From: Diphasiastrum complanatum
Lineage: Eukaryota; Streptophyta; Lycopodiopsida; Lycopodiales; Lycopodiaceae
NCBI GenBank assembly: GCA_029204225.1
Contig: CM055096.1
Coordinates: forward strand, 75,925,521 to 75,989,520
Direction: 5' to 3'
Length of the DNA stretch: 64,000 nucleotides
The notes beneath the pieces are model-generated. The model was given only the letters and a program-made list of their open reading frames with translations, was not told the origin of the DNA and did no database searches. A program made the translations under genes and the position numbers. Below are positions 21,389 through 32,187 of the stretch, piece after piece. The stretch's first letter is position 1. Every line of letters starts with the position of its first letter.

Positions 21389-21793
21389 TGTAATAAATGT
21401 CCAGTTAGTCAGTTTACTGTTTTCAGTAGTGATTGGGACGTGACCCTATCATTATATTAGTTGGCGGGCACTTGTCCCATAGCCGACTACTTGGGTTAGC
21501 CGAGTAGTCACATGTAGGAAAAATTAGCCTATATAGAGTTATTTACAGTACTTGCAATACTTGAGGGCATGTCCCAAGTTTGTCGGTTGAATTTGGCCAT
21601 ACTGGGCCCTTTGACAGGTGGTAGGCCAATTTTAGGACACTTGCCTTTTCATGCAATTTGTGAATACTCATGTACAATGTTTCTTTGTAATCTAATAACT
21701 TTTGTTGTGCCATCTTTGAGGCTTGTGAGGAGTGGCTATGGTGATTGATTGATGTAATCTGCATACTACACTAGATTCTATCGGAATTTTAAC
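21389..21793 (+). repeat. LTR-like fragment preceding a Met-tRNA PBS
   Basis: The block is placed by the PBS (TGGTATCAGAGC at 21795-21806) immediately after it. A possible start is TGTAATAAATG at 21389 and a TATA-like CTATATAGAG lies near 21530. The expected CA at the 3' end is not present (ends TTTTAAC), so the LTR is degenerate or the edge is misplaced. Copia-type coding does not follow. Confidence 0.5.
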
Positions 21794-21794
21794 T

Positions 21795-21806
21795 TGGTAT
21801 CAGAGC
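21795..21806 (+). other. Primer-binding site, Met tRNA type
   Basis: TGGTATCAGAGC is identical to the PBS of Copia 1 and lies after an LTR-like block. The following 400 bp has no recognisable gag. Confidence 0.75.
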
Positions 21807-22752
21807 GTCTGGGTGATGCAGGCATGCATGATTCGGTGGAGCTATGGGATAACGTCTTTCACCAGGAGAAATAGCACTCAGAGCGTCTCAGGAGAGAGGA
21901 CTCCATACGGGGTATCAGCAATCTGGATGGCTGGAGACAGCAAAGTTCCTTCGATTGGAGCTTCAGGAAAGATCAGAATTATTGTTGTAAGGTGAATTTC
22001 AGGGAGAATTCATGGAGAAACTTGTAGTTTCTTTGTTTACGGGGAAATCAGCGATGGTGGCCTCATAATTCACTGTGTGGACAACCATTTGGCGCAATGG
22101 GGCTTGACTACTTAATTGATATTTTCTTTGGAAAAGACAGTAAAAAAAAAAAAAAGTAAGACTGATGAGCAAAAGTCAGAAATATCATTAGATCAAGGAA
22201 AATTGAAGAAAAGTATTTTCAAGAATCAGATCTTTGTGGCAAAATGACTTGGACAATTACTTTTTTGGTCATTTCTTGCACAAACTGTTTTAAAATTGTT
22301 CGTCGAGTTTTCAGAAGCAAGATCCACCTCAGATATAACCATACTGAGTTGGGCGAACATTATTTTAACCAGTTGGTACTTGCTTTTACCTTAGGCAAAA
22401 GTCAACATTATGCCATTTTGGAAATGTTCGTCGCGAGCATCTTCCCATACTCATTAACCTTTGCTGACATGCCAAATGGATTTTAAATGCCAAATTTAGG
22501 CCGGTTATAGGTTCAGATCTTGAAAATTTGCATTTATGACAATACTTGGGCGAAGGACGAACCCTCGCCAGATCTTGAAATCCTTTGCCATAACAGTTCA
22601 GTGCTTTAGAAACCTTTGCCGAGATTTTTATAACCTATTTTCATAGTACTGAGCAAGCCTGCAAAGTTTGGTCCAAAACTGAACAACCAAACTAGTACAT
22701 TGTCTTCCAAATCAGCCTATAAAAGGGCAGAATTCGATTTCATTTCTCACTT
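21807..22752. other. Unassigned internal DNA with GCGARRGTT-type motifs
   Basis: No supported gene. From about 22300 to 22640 the sequence carries motifs such as AACCCTCGC (22560-22568), GGGCGAAGG and CCTTTGCCGAG, resembling the non-coding motif stretches of Gypsy A and Gypsy B. It lies just upstream of the ORF3 relic. In Gypsy A the corresponding spacer between integrase and ORF3 is also motif-rich. Confidence 0.5.
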
Positions 22753-24035
22753 GTGCTAGCTCTTGCCGATTTTTCTAGCGATCAAAGCCTTCCAAACCTT
22801 CTATACTGTTTTTCGCTATACACTCGCACCAAATACTTTCGGTTTCTGACCTTGTTCCATCATGATACTTCTCTTTCGTCTCCTTATACTATCCATCATG
22901 ATGTCCAATGTGTAATGGACATCATAATACTTCCTAGCACAAGCATGGTCACTCAATGGATGACCCTTGCAGAGCCTCTGCTCACTGCAAATGAGTATTC
23001 ATGAGGGACGAATTAACATGGATTTTATCACTCTTGCCTTCAGTACCTAGAAGGAGGAGAAATCCAAAGTTTATATTCCCTTTCAAGGAGCCACACACAA
23101 GGTGTGCGCCCTTGTTGCCATAGGAATTTCATCCATGTAGTTGCTCAGCTCCTTAATAACTTCTTGATGATTGGAAACCTCAGGAAAGACCGCATTTCTT
23201 CCCAGATACTGCATAGCATAGTTGAATCTCATGCCAAAATAGCTAAAGCACATCTGGAACCATTTAATCATGCCAAATAACTATGTTTGGAGAGCTCAAA
23301 CGAACTATCAAGAACAATACCAAGCAACAGTTTGCCGATGGTCAGTTATTGTCACTCCTAGCAACCTCACACCTTGTTAATAAAATCCATGGCTTCAGCA
23401 TGGATTCTGTGCTTTTAATATATGAAGAAGCACCAGCTGAATCCTCACAACAAGTGTCGAGTTCACATAGTCGTCGTCATGTACGTAGCGAGATCGTCAT
23501 TCCTGACTCGCCTTCCGCATCACGTCGTCATACTAGGCAATCAACCACCGTTGTGCTTCCACCCCCTGTTGCAATTTGCACTAAACTACCCGTTTTCAAT
23601 CCACTGATGCATCCCTCGCCTCCGCTTCCTCACACGGTCAGTCTATGATTATTGGATCTACCATTCCAATCACAACTGCCCAAGCCGCCTCACCCTCACA
23701 GATCCGAGTCATTTTCCCAAACACCCAAACATTCATGGATATGTTCGATGATTCTGACCCACTGGGCCCAGATGAAATCTTTGAGATGCCCAAAAGCCTA
23801 GGACCTTTTGAACTCCAATCCCCTAGAAGAGGATTCGAACAATTCCATGATACCTCTACTGGCTTTGATGATTCCTTCTAGATCAACCAACAAGCTCAAG
23901 CTGATGTCGCATCGGACACCATCAGGGTCGTTCATGCTATTCCGTCTCCAAAGCAGTTCGATGCCACAGTGCCAAAGGGGTTTGAAGAAGAAGATATATT
24001 CGAAGAAGAAGAGCCAGCCACACACAAATAAATAG
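22753..24035 (+). pseudogene. Relic of the Gypsy third ORF (homolog of Gypsy A ORF3)
   Basis: Frame by frame, this plus-strand DNA aligns with the minus-strand ORF3 of Gypsy A. AEPLLTAN matches AGPLLDAM. INMDFITLAFST then TAG (23048-23050) then KEEKSKVYIPFQGATHKV matches INMGLALHAYAT, TAG, DEDKARFHFLYQGTTYKV. AQLLNNFLMIGNLRKDRI matches APLLNNFLVISTFRKDRI. GELKRTIKNN...VNKIHGF matches RELINSIKPN...AKVHGF. At least two frameshifts separate these pieces. A Ser/Pro-rich tail follows (from about 23450), as in Gypsy A. No function is known. Confidence 0.75.
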
Positions 24036-24789
24036 ATAAATGATTAGGACACTTTTTTTTAATTTCAATTTTATTTTCAAATTTGCCAATAATCAAAATA
24101 CTTAACAAATATAAATTGTTGCATTGAATAAAATCTTTATATTATTAAAATTATGACAAAGCCAAAAAAGAAAACTATTGTTTTATATATATTCAAACTT
24201 GTATATACATAAGAAAATTTGTAAAATAAAAATATTACTAAATTAAGATTATGATAATAATTGAACTATTTCACTTTTATTTTTAGCAATATATCACATT
24301 TTAAATATATTGAGTTTTTTTTATATAACTTCATTCGCAAAAATAGTGTCACAAATAATATGTGCTATTTTTGTAGTCTCTTTATGGAGAATGAACAAAA
24401 ATAAGAATATGATAATTTTCAATCACGTCATGAGTTTATCACAATATATGTCATAAAGAAAGTTGTAACATGAGTTTATCACAATATATATCATAAAGAA
24501 AGTTGTAACATTGAATAACGATGCCTATTGAAGATCTTATGTACATCTACAAGCTTGAGATTGTTTGAGACTCATGCTTTGCTATAGGTTGACATTTTCT
24601 TTGAGATCACATTCAAGATTTAGATCAATTCTATAGATTGTGTGCAAGATTACATTCATTTTTGTTGACCACGGTCCAAATTACTCAAGATCAATTCGAT
24701 AGGGCCTTCTCAACATCACGTACAAATATGTAGGTTTTTCTCTATGATAGAACCATGAACTTTTTGCAAGCTTGTGATAGAAGGGTTTG
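24036..24789. other. AT-rich stretch, no gene
   Basis: Strongly A/T-biased DNA (poly-A/T runs, ATAAATTGTTGC-type sequence) with a short direct repeat: CATGAGTTTATCACAATATAT...CATAAAGAAAGTTGTAACAT occurs twice in 24430-24510. The right part may be the LTR of the minus-strand Copia relic F. Confidence 0.5.
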
Positions 24790-25482
24790 AAGTGGAATTC
24801 AAAATTCAAACAATCCTCCATAATTTAATTGGAAACACTTTTCAAGATTAAGCATCTTTTCTAGTTTGAGATGCAGTAGAGGTTTAGTGGAGATGTTTGT
24901 TGTCATCAAATATATTGCACAATAAATCAATTCAATTTGGGACTTTTTCCTTGACAAAATGAAATCAAACTTGAATGTGTTTTGTCCTAGAATAATACCT
25001 TAGATCAGAGATTTTGCTTCAAAAAAAGGGACAATAGTGGGTCTTCAAAATTCACAAAATTAAAGTTATAAAAAACTTAATTCCTCCTAAAAATGTGGTT
25101 TGTGTAGGACAACAAATATCACTCTAAGCAATTCCAAGAAGGGATTAGCTCTATGAGCTTGTTTCCTTAGAAATTTGTTGTTTAAATGTTTTTCAACTAT
25201 ACAAGATTCACACGTGTGAGTTGAAGTAGAATGGAGATCTAAGCCATTCAACCGATTTATATTCATGCATGTAGTTAAGATTTCTAATACAGATGTGTTT
25301 GAATCTTTGATGCTATAAGACATTCTTGTCAATAGAACTTTCAATTGACATGGCTTTAGGTTTGGATGAAAATTCATGACAAAACTTGTATACATAACTA
25401 TCTCTAAAACCTTCAACAAGAATATAACTTTTGTTGTCTTAACATCAAAGATTGGATCATATAAGATCTCCAAAGAAGGCAA
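24790..25482 (-). pseudogene. Copia relic F: RNase H end and GAG-pre-integrase, rest deleted
   Basis: The right part (25087-25482, minus) contains a GAG-pre-integrase tail: CESCIVEKHLNNKF followed by NPFLELLRVI, matching the CxxC...LELVHSD pattern. The left part (about 24800-25020, minus) has RTKHIQV, FHFVKEKV and NISTKPL pieces of the RNase H end across shifted frames with several stops. Integrase core and RT are missing between them. It is an old, internally deleted copy. Confidence 0.65.
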
Positions 25483-25725
25483 TTCAACTTATGAATAACA
25501 AAATTTTAGTCAAATTTGGATTGTACAACACATCAATGATGCTTGTGAAAATACCTTCTTGAAAAATAATTTGTATTTTTCTTTGTCCTACTATTTATGT
25601 GAGAGATTGAATCTCCCAAGTTGAATGAATTGTCATTGGGGCACTTTTTGGACTAAAAGAATGGCCTCTTCCTTGCCTAAACAAGTTTCTTAGTCAAGAT
25701 TTTGCTAGTGCTAACTAATCTTGTG
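25483..25725. other. Unassigned stretch
   Basis: No gene or repeat recognised between Copia relic F and the 0.32-kb dispersed repeat. Confidence 0.45.
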
Positions 25726-26043
25726 TAATCTATATCCATTCACTTAGTCTCTTAGAATGTAGTCTATTGAAACAATTATGGTTCAAATTAGGAAAAATCC
25801 CTACATATTAGGCACTGATCGGCATTCTCCCAAGAGAAACACAAAGAGTTCGACATTGAACGACATTCCTTGCATATCTACATGCAGTTTGGCAAGACTA
25901 AAAAATGCCAAATGGCTTTTTTCCAAATTGCCAAAAATGTCGCAAGGCATAAGTGAAATTTTGATTGACATAAAATGCCAGTAGTGGATATGCGATGTAG
26001 CCAAACATCAAAAAATGTTGATCGGCATTTTTCATGGTGCCAC
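25726..26043 (+). repeat. 0.32-kb dispersed repeat, inverted copy at 47864-48190
   Basis: From TAATCTATATCCATTC to GGTGCCAC the sequence matches the reverse complement of 47864-48190 with scattered differences. GATCGGCATT occurs near both ends of the unit. The ends are sharp in both copies. No open frame is shared. It could be a non-autonomous element or an LTR remnant; neither is shown. Confidence 0.8.
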
Positions 26044-27330
26044 GAGCATTTGTCGATTCGACAATCAATGAATACTATGTGACCTACACTACACAACCTC
26101 AATGTCAGGGAGATGGGATCTATGGCTACTATGGATGCGGCGAAGGCCACAAAATTGTTGGATGTCCTTATAAGGAACAATATACGGCCTTTTGTAGAGA
26201 ATGCGGATACGGGCATTGCTATAAGAACTGTCTAGTTAAACCTGGAACAAGTGCACCCTTGAATCTAATCACAGTACAACCAACAATAGTTCCATGAAGG
26301 ACGCCACAAGAAAAGCAAAATTTCCATGTTCCAGTGCTAGCAGTTACGTGAGCACAAAAACGAAGGGGAGTGGCCTCATCACCACCTCCATCAATATCAA
26401 TGGCTGACGACCAACCCTCAGCTGCAGGATGAATGTGAGGGAATAAGGAAGAATATACCATAAGGCCCGCCATTGGATACAGAAAGCACAAGAAGAGAAA
26501 GCTGCACAAGCACGAGAAGCTCCTGCAAGACCTCAATATAGGGAGGAACCAGCACCACCAGTGGCCTCCCCTGTGCGAACGAATCAAAATGATTGCTTGC
26601 ATCATCACGAACCATTGTTCCATATGGAAGTGCCATAGGTGTGCTCACCAGTTTACTGTCTAGCTGAGTGAACTTATCACTCGGTGAGTTACTGCAAATT
26701 TCACCTCAAGCCAAGAGCATCCTTGCTGAATGGGCCAAAGCGAAACCAGAAATAATAGCGGAAGAGCTCTTATACTGTGGGAGCTACGAAGGAACGAGCA
26801 ACGTGCTCCATATCGGGACAGCATGGGAAAGTGAAGAACAAAATATCATCCTGCCTATCAAGCATAAGAGGTTCGAGGATGAAGCAGCAGTGGTAGATGG
26901 AGGATCGGGTGTAAATTTGATATCCACTACCTTGTATCAGAAATGGGGTATGCAAGGATTGAAACCAGCAAAATTTGTCATCAAGTTAGCAAATTAATCT
27001 TGTGTAAAACTAAAAGGTGTAGCTAATGACATCCTTATGAAAATAGCAGGAATGCAGTTTGTAGTCACTTTTGTGGTGATGGACATATCAGAATCCCCTT
27101 CTGCATACCGCATTTTACTAAGAAGACCTTGATTGAGGATCGCACAAGTGGTTCACAACTGGGGGACTGGAAAACTTACTTTTAAAAATAGAGAACATGT
27201 TGTAAAGGTTGATCCAACCACATGGGCGGTGAAACCGATTACACCAAAAGCTGATGATGGGTTGTCCACCACTGATCACACAATTGATCGCCCAAGGCAA
27301 GGCAAGGGGGGGCCATTACAATTCTGAAAT
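26044..27330 (+). pseudogene. Gypsy gag zinc-knuckle and protease relic
   Basis: At 26090-26260 there is a degenerate double knuckle (GCGEGHKIVGC, then CRECGYGHCYKNC), aligned with the same pair in Gypsy B. The frame 26668-26997 then carries the retropepsin signature VVDGGSGVNLIS (Asp codon 26896-26898). After a TAA at 26995-26997 the protease continues in frame (MQFVVTFVVMDI, then RILLRRP, then VVHNWGTGKLTF), closely following Gypsy B. The sequence is cut by the Gypsy A LTR at 27364. In-frame stops make it non-functional. Confidence 0.85.
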
Positions 27331-27363
27331 AGATATTGTGCGATGGATGGACACATTGGCAAC

Positions 27364-28174
27364 TGTGGGGTCGAAGATCTCTCGTAGTATAGCCCTCCCG
27401 CCTGTCAACAAAGGTTAGATCACTGGATAGGTACCTAACTAAGCATAGATGCTACTTTTAGTTAGTTTCATACTTTCTCCCTTAGCTCTACTCACCACTA
27501 TACTACTCCTCTACTCCTCTACATTAACATTCATCATGGTTTTGGTTGAAGAGAAGGAATGGAGAAGAAGAGATTGAGAAGGGAAGAGAAAGAGAGAGAG
27601 ATAGAGAGTGAGGGTGGAGGTTAGCTCAAATGCACATTGTACTTGCTAAAAAAGAAACTTAAACTATTGAAACCAACAAGCATGAACTTGAAAGCAAATG
27701 GAAACAACAAGAGCAATAGCAAGCATTGAATTGCAAATGAGGATGCTTCTCTTCCAAAATTGGTAGAGTTTCCTCCTTCTCATTAGGCATGAAAATAGTG
27801 TACAAATTGTGCCTTTTTATAAAATGGAGAAGGCCCTTGCCCCTCAATCTTATTGGCTAATATTCACAATGATCCTATCCATTCATCTTGGACCCAACTT
27901 GATCCAAGGGTCCACAAAAAGTACATTAGAAATCACAAGATTCATGTGAGTCCCAATTTGGACCCAACTCTAAAATGTAATCTCTAAGTTTAAAAATGAC
28001 ATTGGGCCTCTAGTTTTATTTTAATTCCAAGGCCCAAGTCAAGTTTATTTTATTTACAACTTTAATTGCGTGCTCATTGGGCCATGGGCTTATACACACA
28101 GGATGCCATGCCCTTGCAACACATTTTATTGGAGGATTTTATTTATTAACACTTTGTTGGGAATACCCCCAACA
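27364..28174 (-). repeat. Gypsy A 3' LTR
   Basis: This is an 811-bp block with TG...CA ends (plus strand TGTGGGGTCG...CCCCCAACA). Its first ~115 bp are repeated at 37649. A GA-rich patch lies near 27580. The base run outside the inner end is not a clear polypurine tract, so the inner edge is slightly uncertain. Confidence 0.78.
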
Positions 28175-31088
28175 GGACCACGGCCTGAAGTAGTGCCGGT
28201 CCCTCGGCACTCTGCCAGTTTAGTATAGCGTTCTCTTGGACCGCCTCTGGTGGATCAAATAGCCCGTAACGTCTTCCATGAAGTTGAGACGGTCCAGTTT
28301 CTTCGAGTCCTTTGGCGTGTGGAAGGACTTGTGGACTCCTATCAGCCATTTCTGATCCACCCATTCTTGGAATCGTTTCGTCCAGGGATCTCCAAGGAAT
28401 GCAGCTCAGTAATATATGCGAGCGACTGGCAGCTGGTATTCGACTTTGTCGGAAGCTAGCACCTTATTTGGGTCAAAAAATATGGAGGGAAGGAAATCAA
28501 TGTAGTGACTGGCGAATGCGGAGAGAGCCCTTCTAGCGTCTACATCCGTAGTCCACCCATATTCGGATTTGATGATTGGCTAGTTGAAATTGTGCAGTGT
28601 GATCTAGTCTAGAGGAGTGCCGCATTTCGCCCATTTGGATCTTCTTAGACATGGTAGGAAATGCGCGTTCACCCGTAACTGTTGCGGACTCATCACGTAA
28701 GCCCTGATGGCCACAGGGTCTCTCTCAAATAACTGTTGTCGCCACTCCGATTGTGGTTGGAGGGCGGGTAAGGCTTGCAGTTCTTTTTCCTTGATGGTCT
28801 GAGCTGAGAATGATATCTGTCAGCCGTCTCTTGATGATTCGTGGGGATATTTGGATAAAAATTCATTGATGTTCTCCTCCACGGACTTCGGTCTTCGGAA
28901 GGCCCGACAAGCAGATATCGTACGCTAACCTCTGGATGATGTTGCTTGGCCTTGGCTGGTGGTTGCGCCTTGGCTCTGGTCTCACGTCGCAGCAACCACA
29001 TCTGAGGGCTTGCTTGGCCTGGACGAGCTCTTGCGTTGCGCTTGCCCGATACTTATTGAACTCTGCCTGGTAGCTGTTGAGGGTTTGGCTATAAATCTGC
29101 ACCTGACACCATAGAAGATTCATCTCTGATTGGGAAAGCGGCCTTGTGTCCAGTGCAGAGCTAACCAGACGAGCTTTTTGTCTTGTAAGGCTTTGACCTC
29201 CGTCCCCAGGCGCGTGTTCTCTGCTTCCAAAAGTGTAAGTTGCGCCTGGATGGGGGCAAGTCGTTGGGATGCTTCAGCTTGAAGATCCCGCACCTTTGTG
29301 GAGGCCTCAGTCAGCGCTTTGGAGAGGCTTTGAATGTATTTGCTTAGGCCCTCCTCCTTTTGCTGCAGCTTGGCAATCTTCTGGTGCCCTGCTTGTTCAT
29401 GTTGTTGAGCTAGAATTAGCTCTTGCTGCAGCTTGGTGAGGTCTGCTTGCAACTGTGTATTACTCATTGCCAAATGTAGTACCCTGCTTTCCAGAATAGC
29501 TTTGGCCACTACCGCATCCAGGATGTATTTTCCTAGAGTTTGGTACGCCGTCGTTAGATCTGTGGGAGCAACTGGTACACTGGCATTGGTAGGGGCTTGT
29601 GTTGTAATGGCCCCGACGACTTTTGGAATTTCGTCGTCATTGTCTTCGATCAGATTTTCATTTATCCTGATGCCATCTGGGCGGTAGGGTTAGCTCGATC
29701 TGGTGATGATACAAAAATTGTTTGTACAAATGTGTCATCAGGCAGCGATTGGCTGCCCTCAGCAACCTTTGTTGGCGAAGCAGGTGGGGTGTGAAAAACA
29801 ACTGTGGAAACATGGGTGAAGACGGTTTGTCCGAACGAGAGGATGGGAAAAACATTGGGGAACTGAAGGGTGGTGTGGAGTATGGAAGAAGGTGAGGATG
29901 GAGCAAAAAGTGTCTGGCGTGGGGGTGAAAATTGATAACTTGCATCCATGCCAGAGTGTCAGGGGACAGTTGTGAATCAGAAGGATTGAATGTGAGAGGA
30001 GCAACGGTGGTGGCAGGAGTGATGGAGGATGCAATGGTGATGGATGGAGTAGTGGACACTAGAAGAGAAGTAGGAGTGGTATCAACAAAAGAAACGGGGA
30101 TGGAGACAGAAACAGATGTGGATGGAACAGGAAGAGAGGTAGCGACAACAGAAATCGGAGTGGGGGGTTGCACGGAAGAAGAAGTGACGGTGGTTGATGG
30201 AGTAGTTAGTGCGGTAGTGGAGACACGTCTTTGGGTAACAGGTGGAGATGTGGATGTAGAGGCACTGCCACACATTCGTTTGCTGGCCGTTGTGTTAATG
30301 ATTGCAGGTTGGGAGGAGGTAGATGCTTGAGATGGTGGATAAAGGTTAGTACGTGGCACAAGGGTAGACAAGAGGGATGAGAGTTGGAAACCGTGCACTT
30401 TTGCCTCGAGAAGTGCACAGGCAAAGTTACACAACAGGGGGCCTGCTGCGATTCGCTCATGGTTGTTGGGTTTGATGGAGTTTATTAGTTCTCGAATAAG
30501 GAAGCTATGCCAGTCGTATGGCACAACGGAGGGGTTAGGGAATTCCAGAAAGGATTTCACTGTCTGACTCAGCAGCGTAGACTGGATTCTGTCCTTGCGA
30601 AATGTTGAAATAACCAGAAAGTTATTCAACAGAGGCGCAGCCGCTTGAATGACGGGTTCCGTGATAGCTTCTATCAAGTAACCATTGTTAGTCTGGATGG
30701 GGATTTCTGGTGTGGTTTGGGTGACGAATGGTTTGATCAAAGCTTTGGCGTGGCGATGGGAGATGGGTTGACAATCACCGAACATAATGCCAACGGTGAC
30801 CATCGAGTCAACGTTAATCCTGACCTTGTACGTGGTACCTTGGTACAGGAAGTGGAAACGAGCCTTGTCCTCGTCCTAGGTGGCGTAAGCGTGAAGGGCA
30901 AGGCCCATGTTAATCTCGGAATGGAAGAGCGCCAGGTAAAAACCCATTGCGTCAAGGAGTGGGCCGGCTGTCTGTAGCCATGGTTGGATTAGAGTGTCAG
31001 AGGGTAGAGGCCAAATCTGCGTGGCCTCGGGGATGTCACGCTGGATCACATGTTTGGCGCCAGAGTCTTCAGAGGATGAGGAGGCCAT
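28175..31088 (-). pseudogene. Gypsy A ORF3 (downstream of pol): unknown protein with coiled coil
   Basis: An ATG at 31088-31086 opens a frame that runs to 29658 with one TAG (30876-30878): 70 codons before it and about 406 after. The first ~230 residues are a compact domain (LLNNFLVISTFRKDRI, WHSFLIRELINSIKPNN, FACALLEAKVHGF). A long Ser/Thr/Pro-rich linker follows, then another frame at 29509-29120 with a coiled coil (LQQELILAQQHEQ, LLEAENTRLGTEVKALQ), then fragments at 29123-28863 and about 28520-28175 (WAAFLGDPWTKRFQEW). It is in sense with pol, between integrase and the 3' LTR. I do not recognise the family. The position recalls env-like or extra ORFs of Athila/Tat elements, but no transmembrane segment is visible here. 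Frameshifts and stops make this copy defective. A plus-strand homolog lies at 22753-24035. Confidence 0.72.
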
Positions 31089-32187
31089 GTTAGCAAGAAT
31101 GATTAGTGGTCGAACGAAAAAGTAGAAAAAATGGTGGAAAATGAAAAAAGATGTGGAAACAGTAGAAAACTGAGAATATGAGTGTTGGATGACAATGATT
31201 GTAGTTCAGAGCACAGATCGGTGTTTAATATGAGCAGATGACAACTGGTAGAAAGTTTGGTTGAAAACACAAAACTTGGTATTTTCAGTGGAAATTTCGA
31301 CAGAGCTTCGCTAGCAAAGGTGACAAATGACTCGAATTCAGCCCTTATATAGCGAAATTTAGAGTGCGTATTAGGTGAAATCCACTTTTCCTTGCTCAGT
31401 TCTACCCAAATTTTGGCAGGCACCTTCTTCACAAAATTCTAAGACCTCAGAGAAGTCTGCGGGAGTTTAGAAGGTGATTTGACTACTATGCAAAGGTTCT
31501 GCAAGGGTTCAGGCTGTCTGCGAGGGTTCAACTCTCGCAAGAAGTGATCTCTCGCACAACTTGTTCCTGTGATTGGATTTTCAAGATCAAACCATGGAGG
31601 CAGGCTAATTTCACTGCTCTGATTTCATTTAGGCACCTTGCGAGGGTTGGTAAGATGATTTTAAAGCTCCGCGAGGGTTCTGAAAATTCAACTTCTGGGA
31701 ACTCTCGCATACACTAAAAAAATGATGATTCCTCCATCAAGAACTCTCGCAGAGATTTCCATGGATGCATCTAGGTCAGATCTGGTGACTGTCCAATTTT
31801 CAAGAGCTATCTCCCAGGGGATCTCAAAAAATCATGAAAAAAGTGCTCTTTCAGAGTGTTTTTTGACGAGATCTCGAGATTTTCTGATTTTTAACTTTTG
31901 TAAACTGGTAATCAACTTCATCCAGGCTTGATCTGACCGTTGGTAGTTCTCTGAAAGTTTTGATGGATTCTTGGTAGTAGATCCATCAGTCAATCTGATG
32001 ATCTGCTTCTTTTTTTATCCTATCAAGATCTGGATCCTCCTTGGATTCTGATGGATTTCTCCGATCTTGCTAGATCTGGCTGAATCTTGATGGATTTAGC
32101 TTGATTTGGCTTGATCTCCTTAGATCTAGCGGTGATGGCTGAGTAGATTAGCTTTTTGTAATGTGCCACCCCCAATCTAGATCTGTC
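31089..32187. other. Gypsy A spacer between integrase and ORF3, with inverted GCGARRGTT motifs
   Basis: Non-coding on the element strand. Between 31520 and 31750 there are at least six exact hits: GCGAGGGTT at 31520, 31640 and 31671, and AACTCTCGC at 31530, 31700 and 31742. Variants such as GCGGGAGTT occur near 31459. The same motif fills the leader of the element at 36540-37330. Around 32000-32110, GATCTGG/GATGGATT phrases recur. Confidence 0.75.

Noticed and set aside
25208-25219. TCACACGTGTGA palindrome
   Set aside because: It lies inside coding remnant of Copia F (reading as HTCE), so it is likely coincidental and is not counted with the LTR palindromes.
29932-30330. Plus-strand open frame, Val/Thr/Gly-rich
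   Set aside because: It is the antisense of the Ser/Thr/Pro-rich linker of Gypsy A ORF3, whose repetitive codons keep the opposite strand open.
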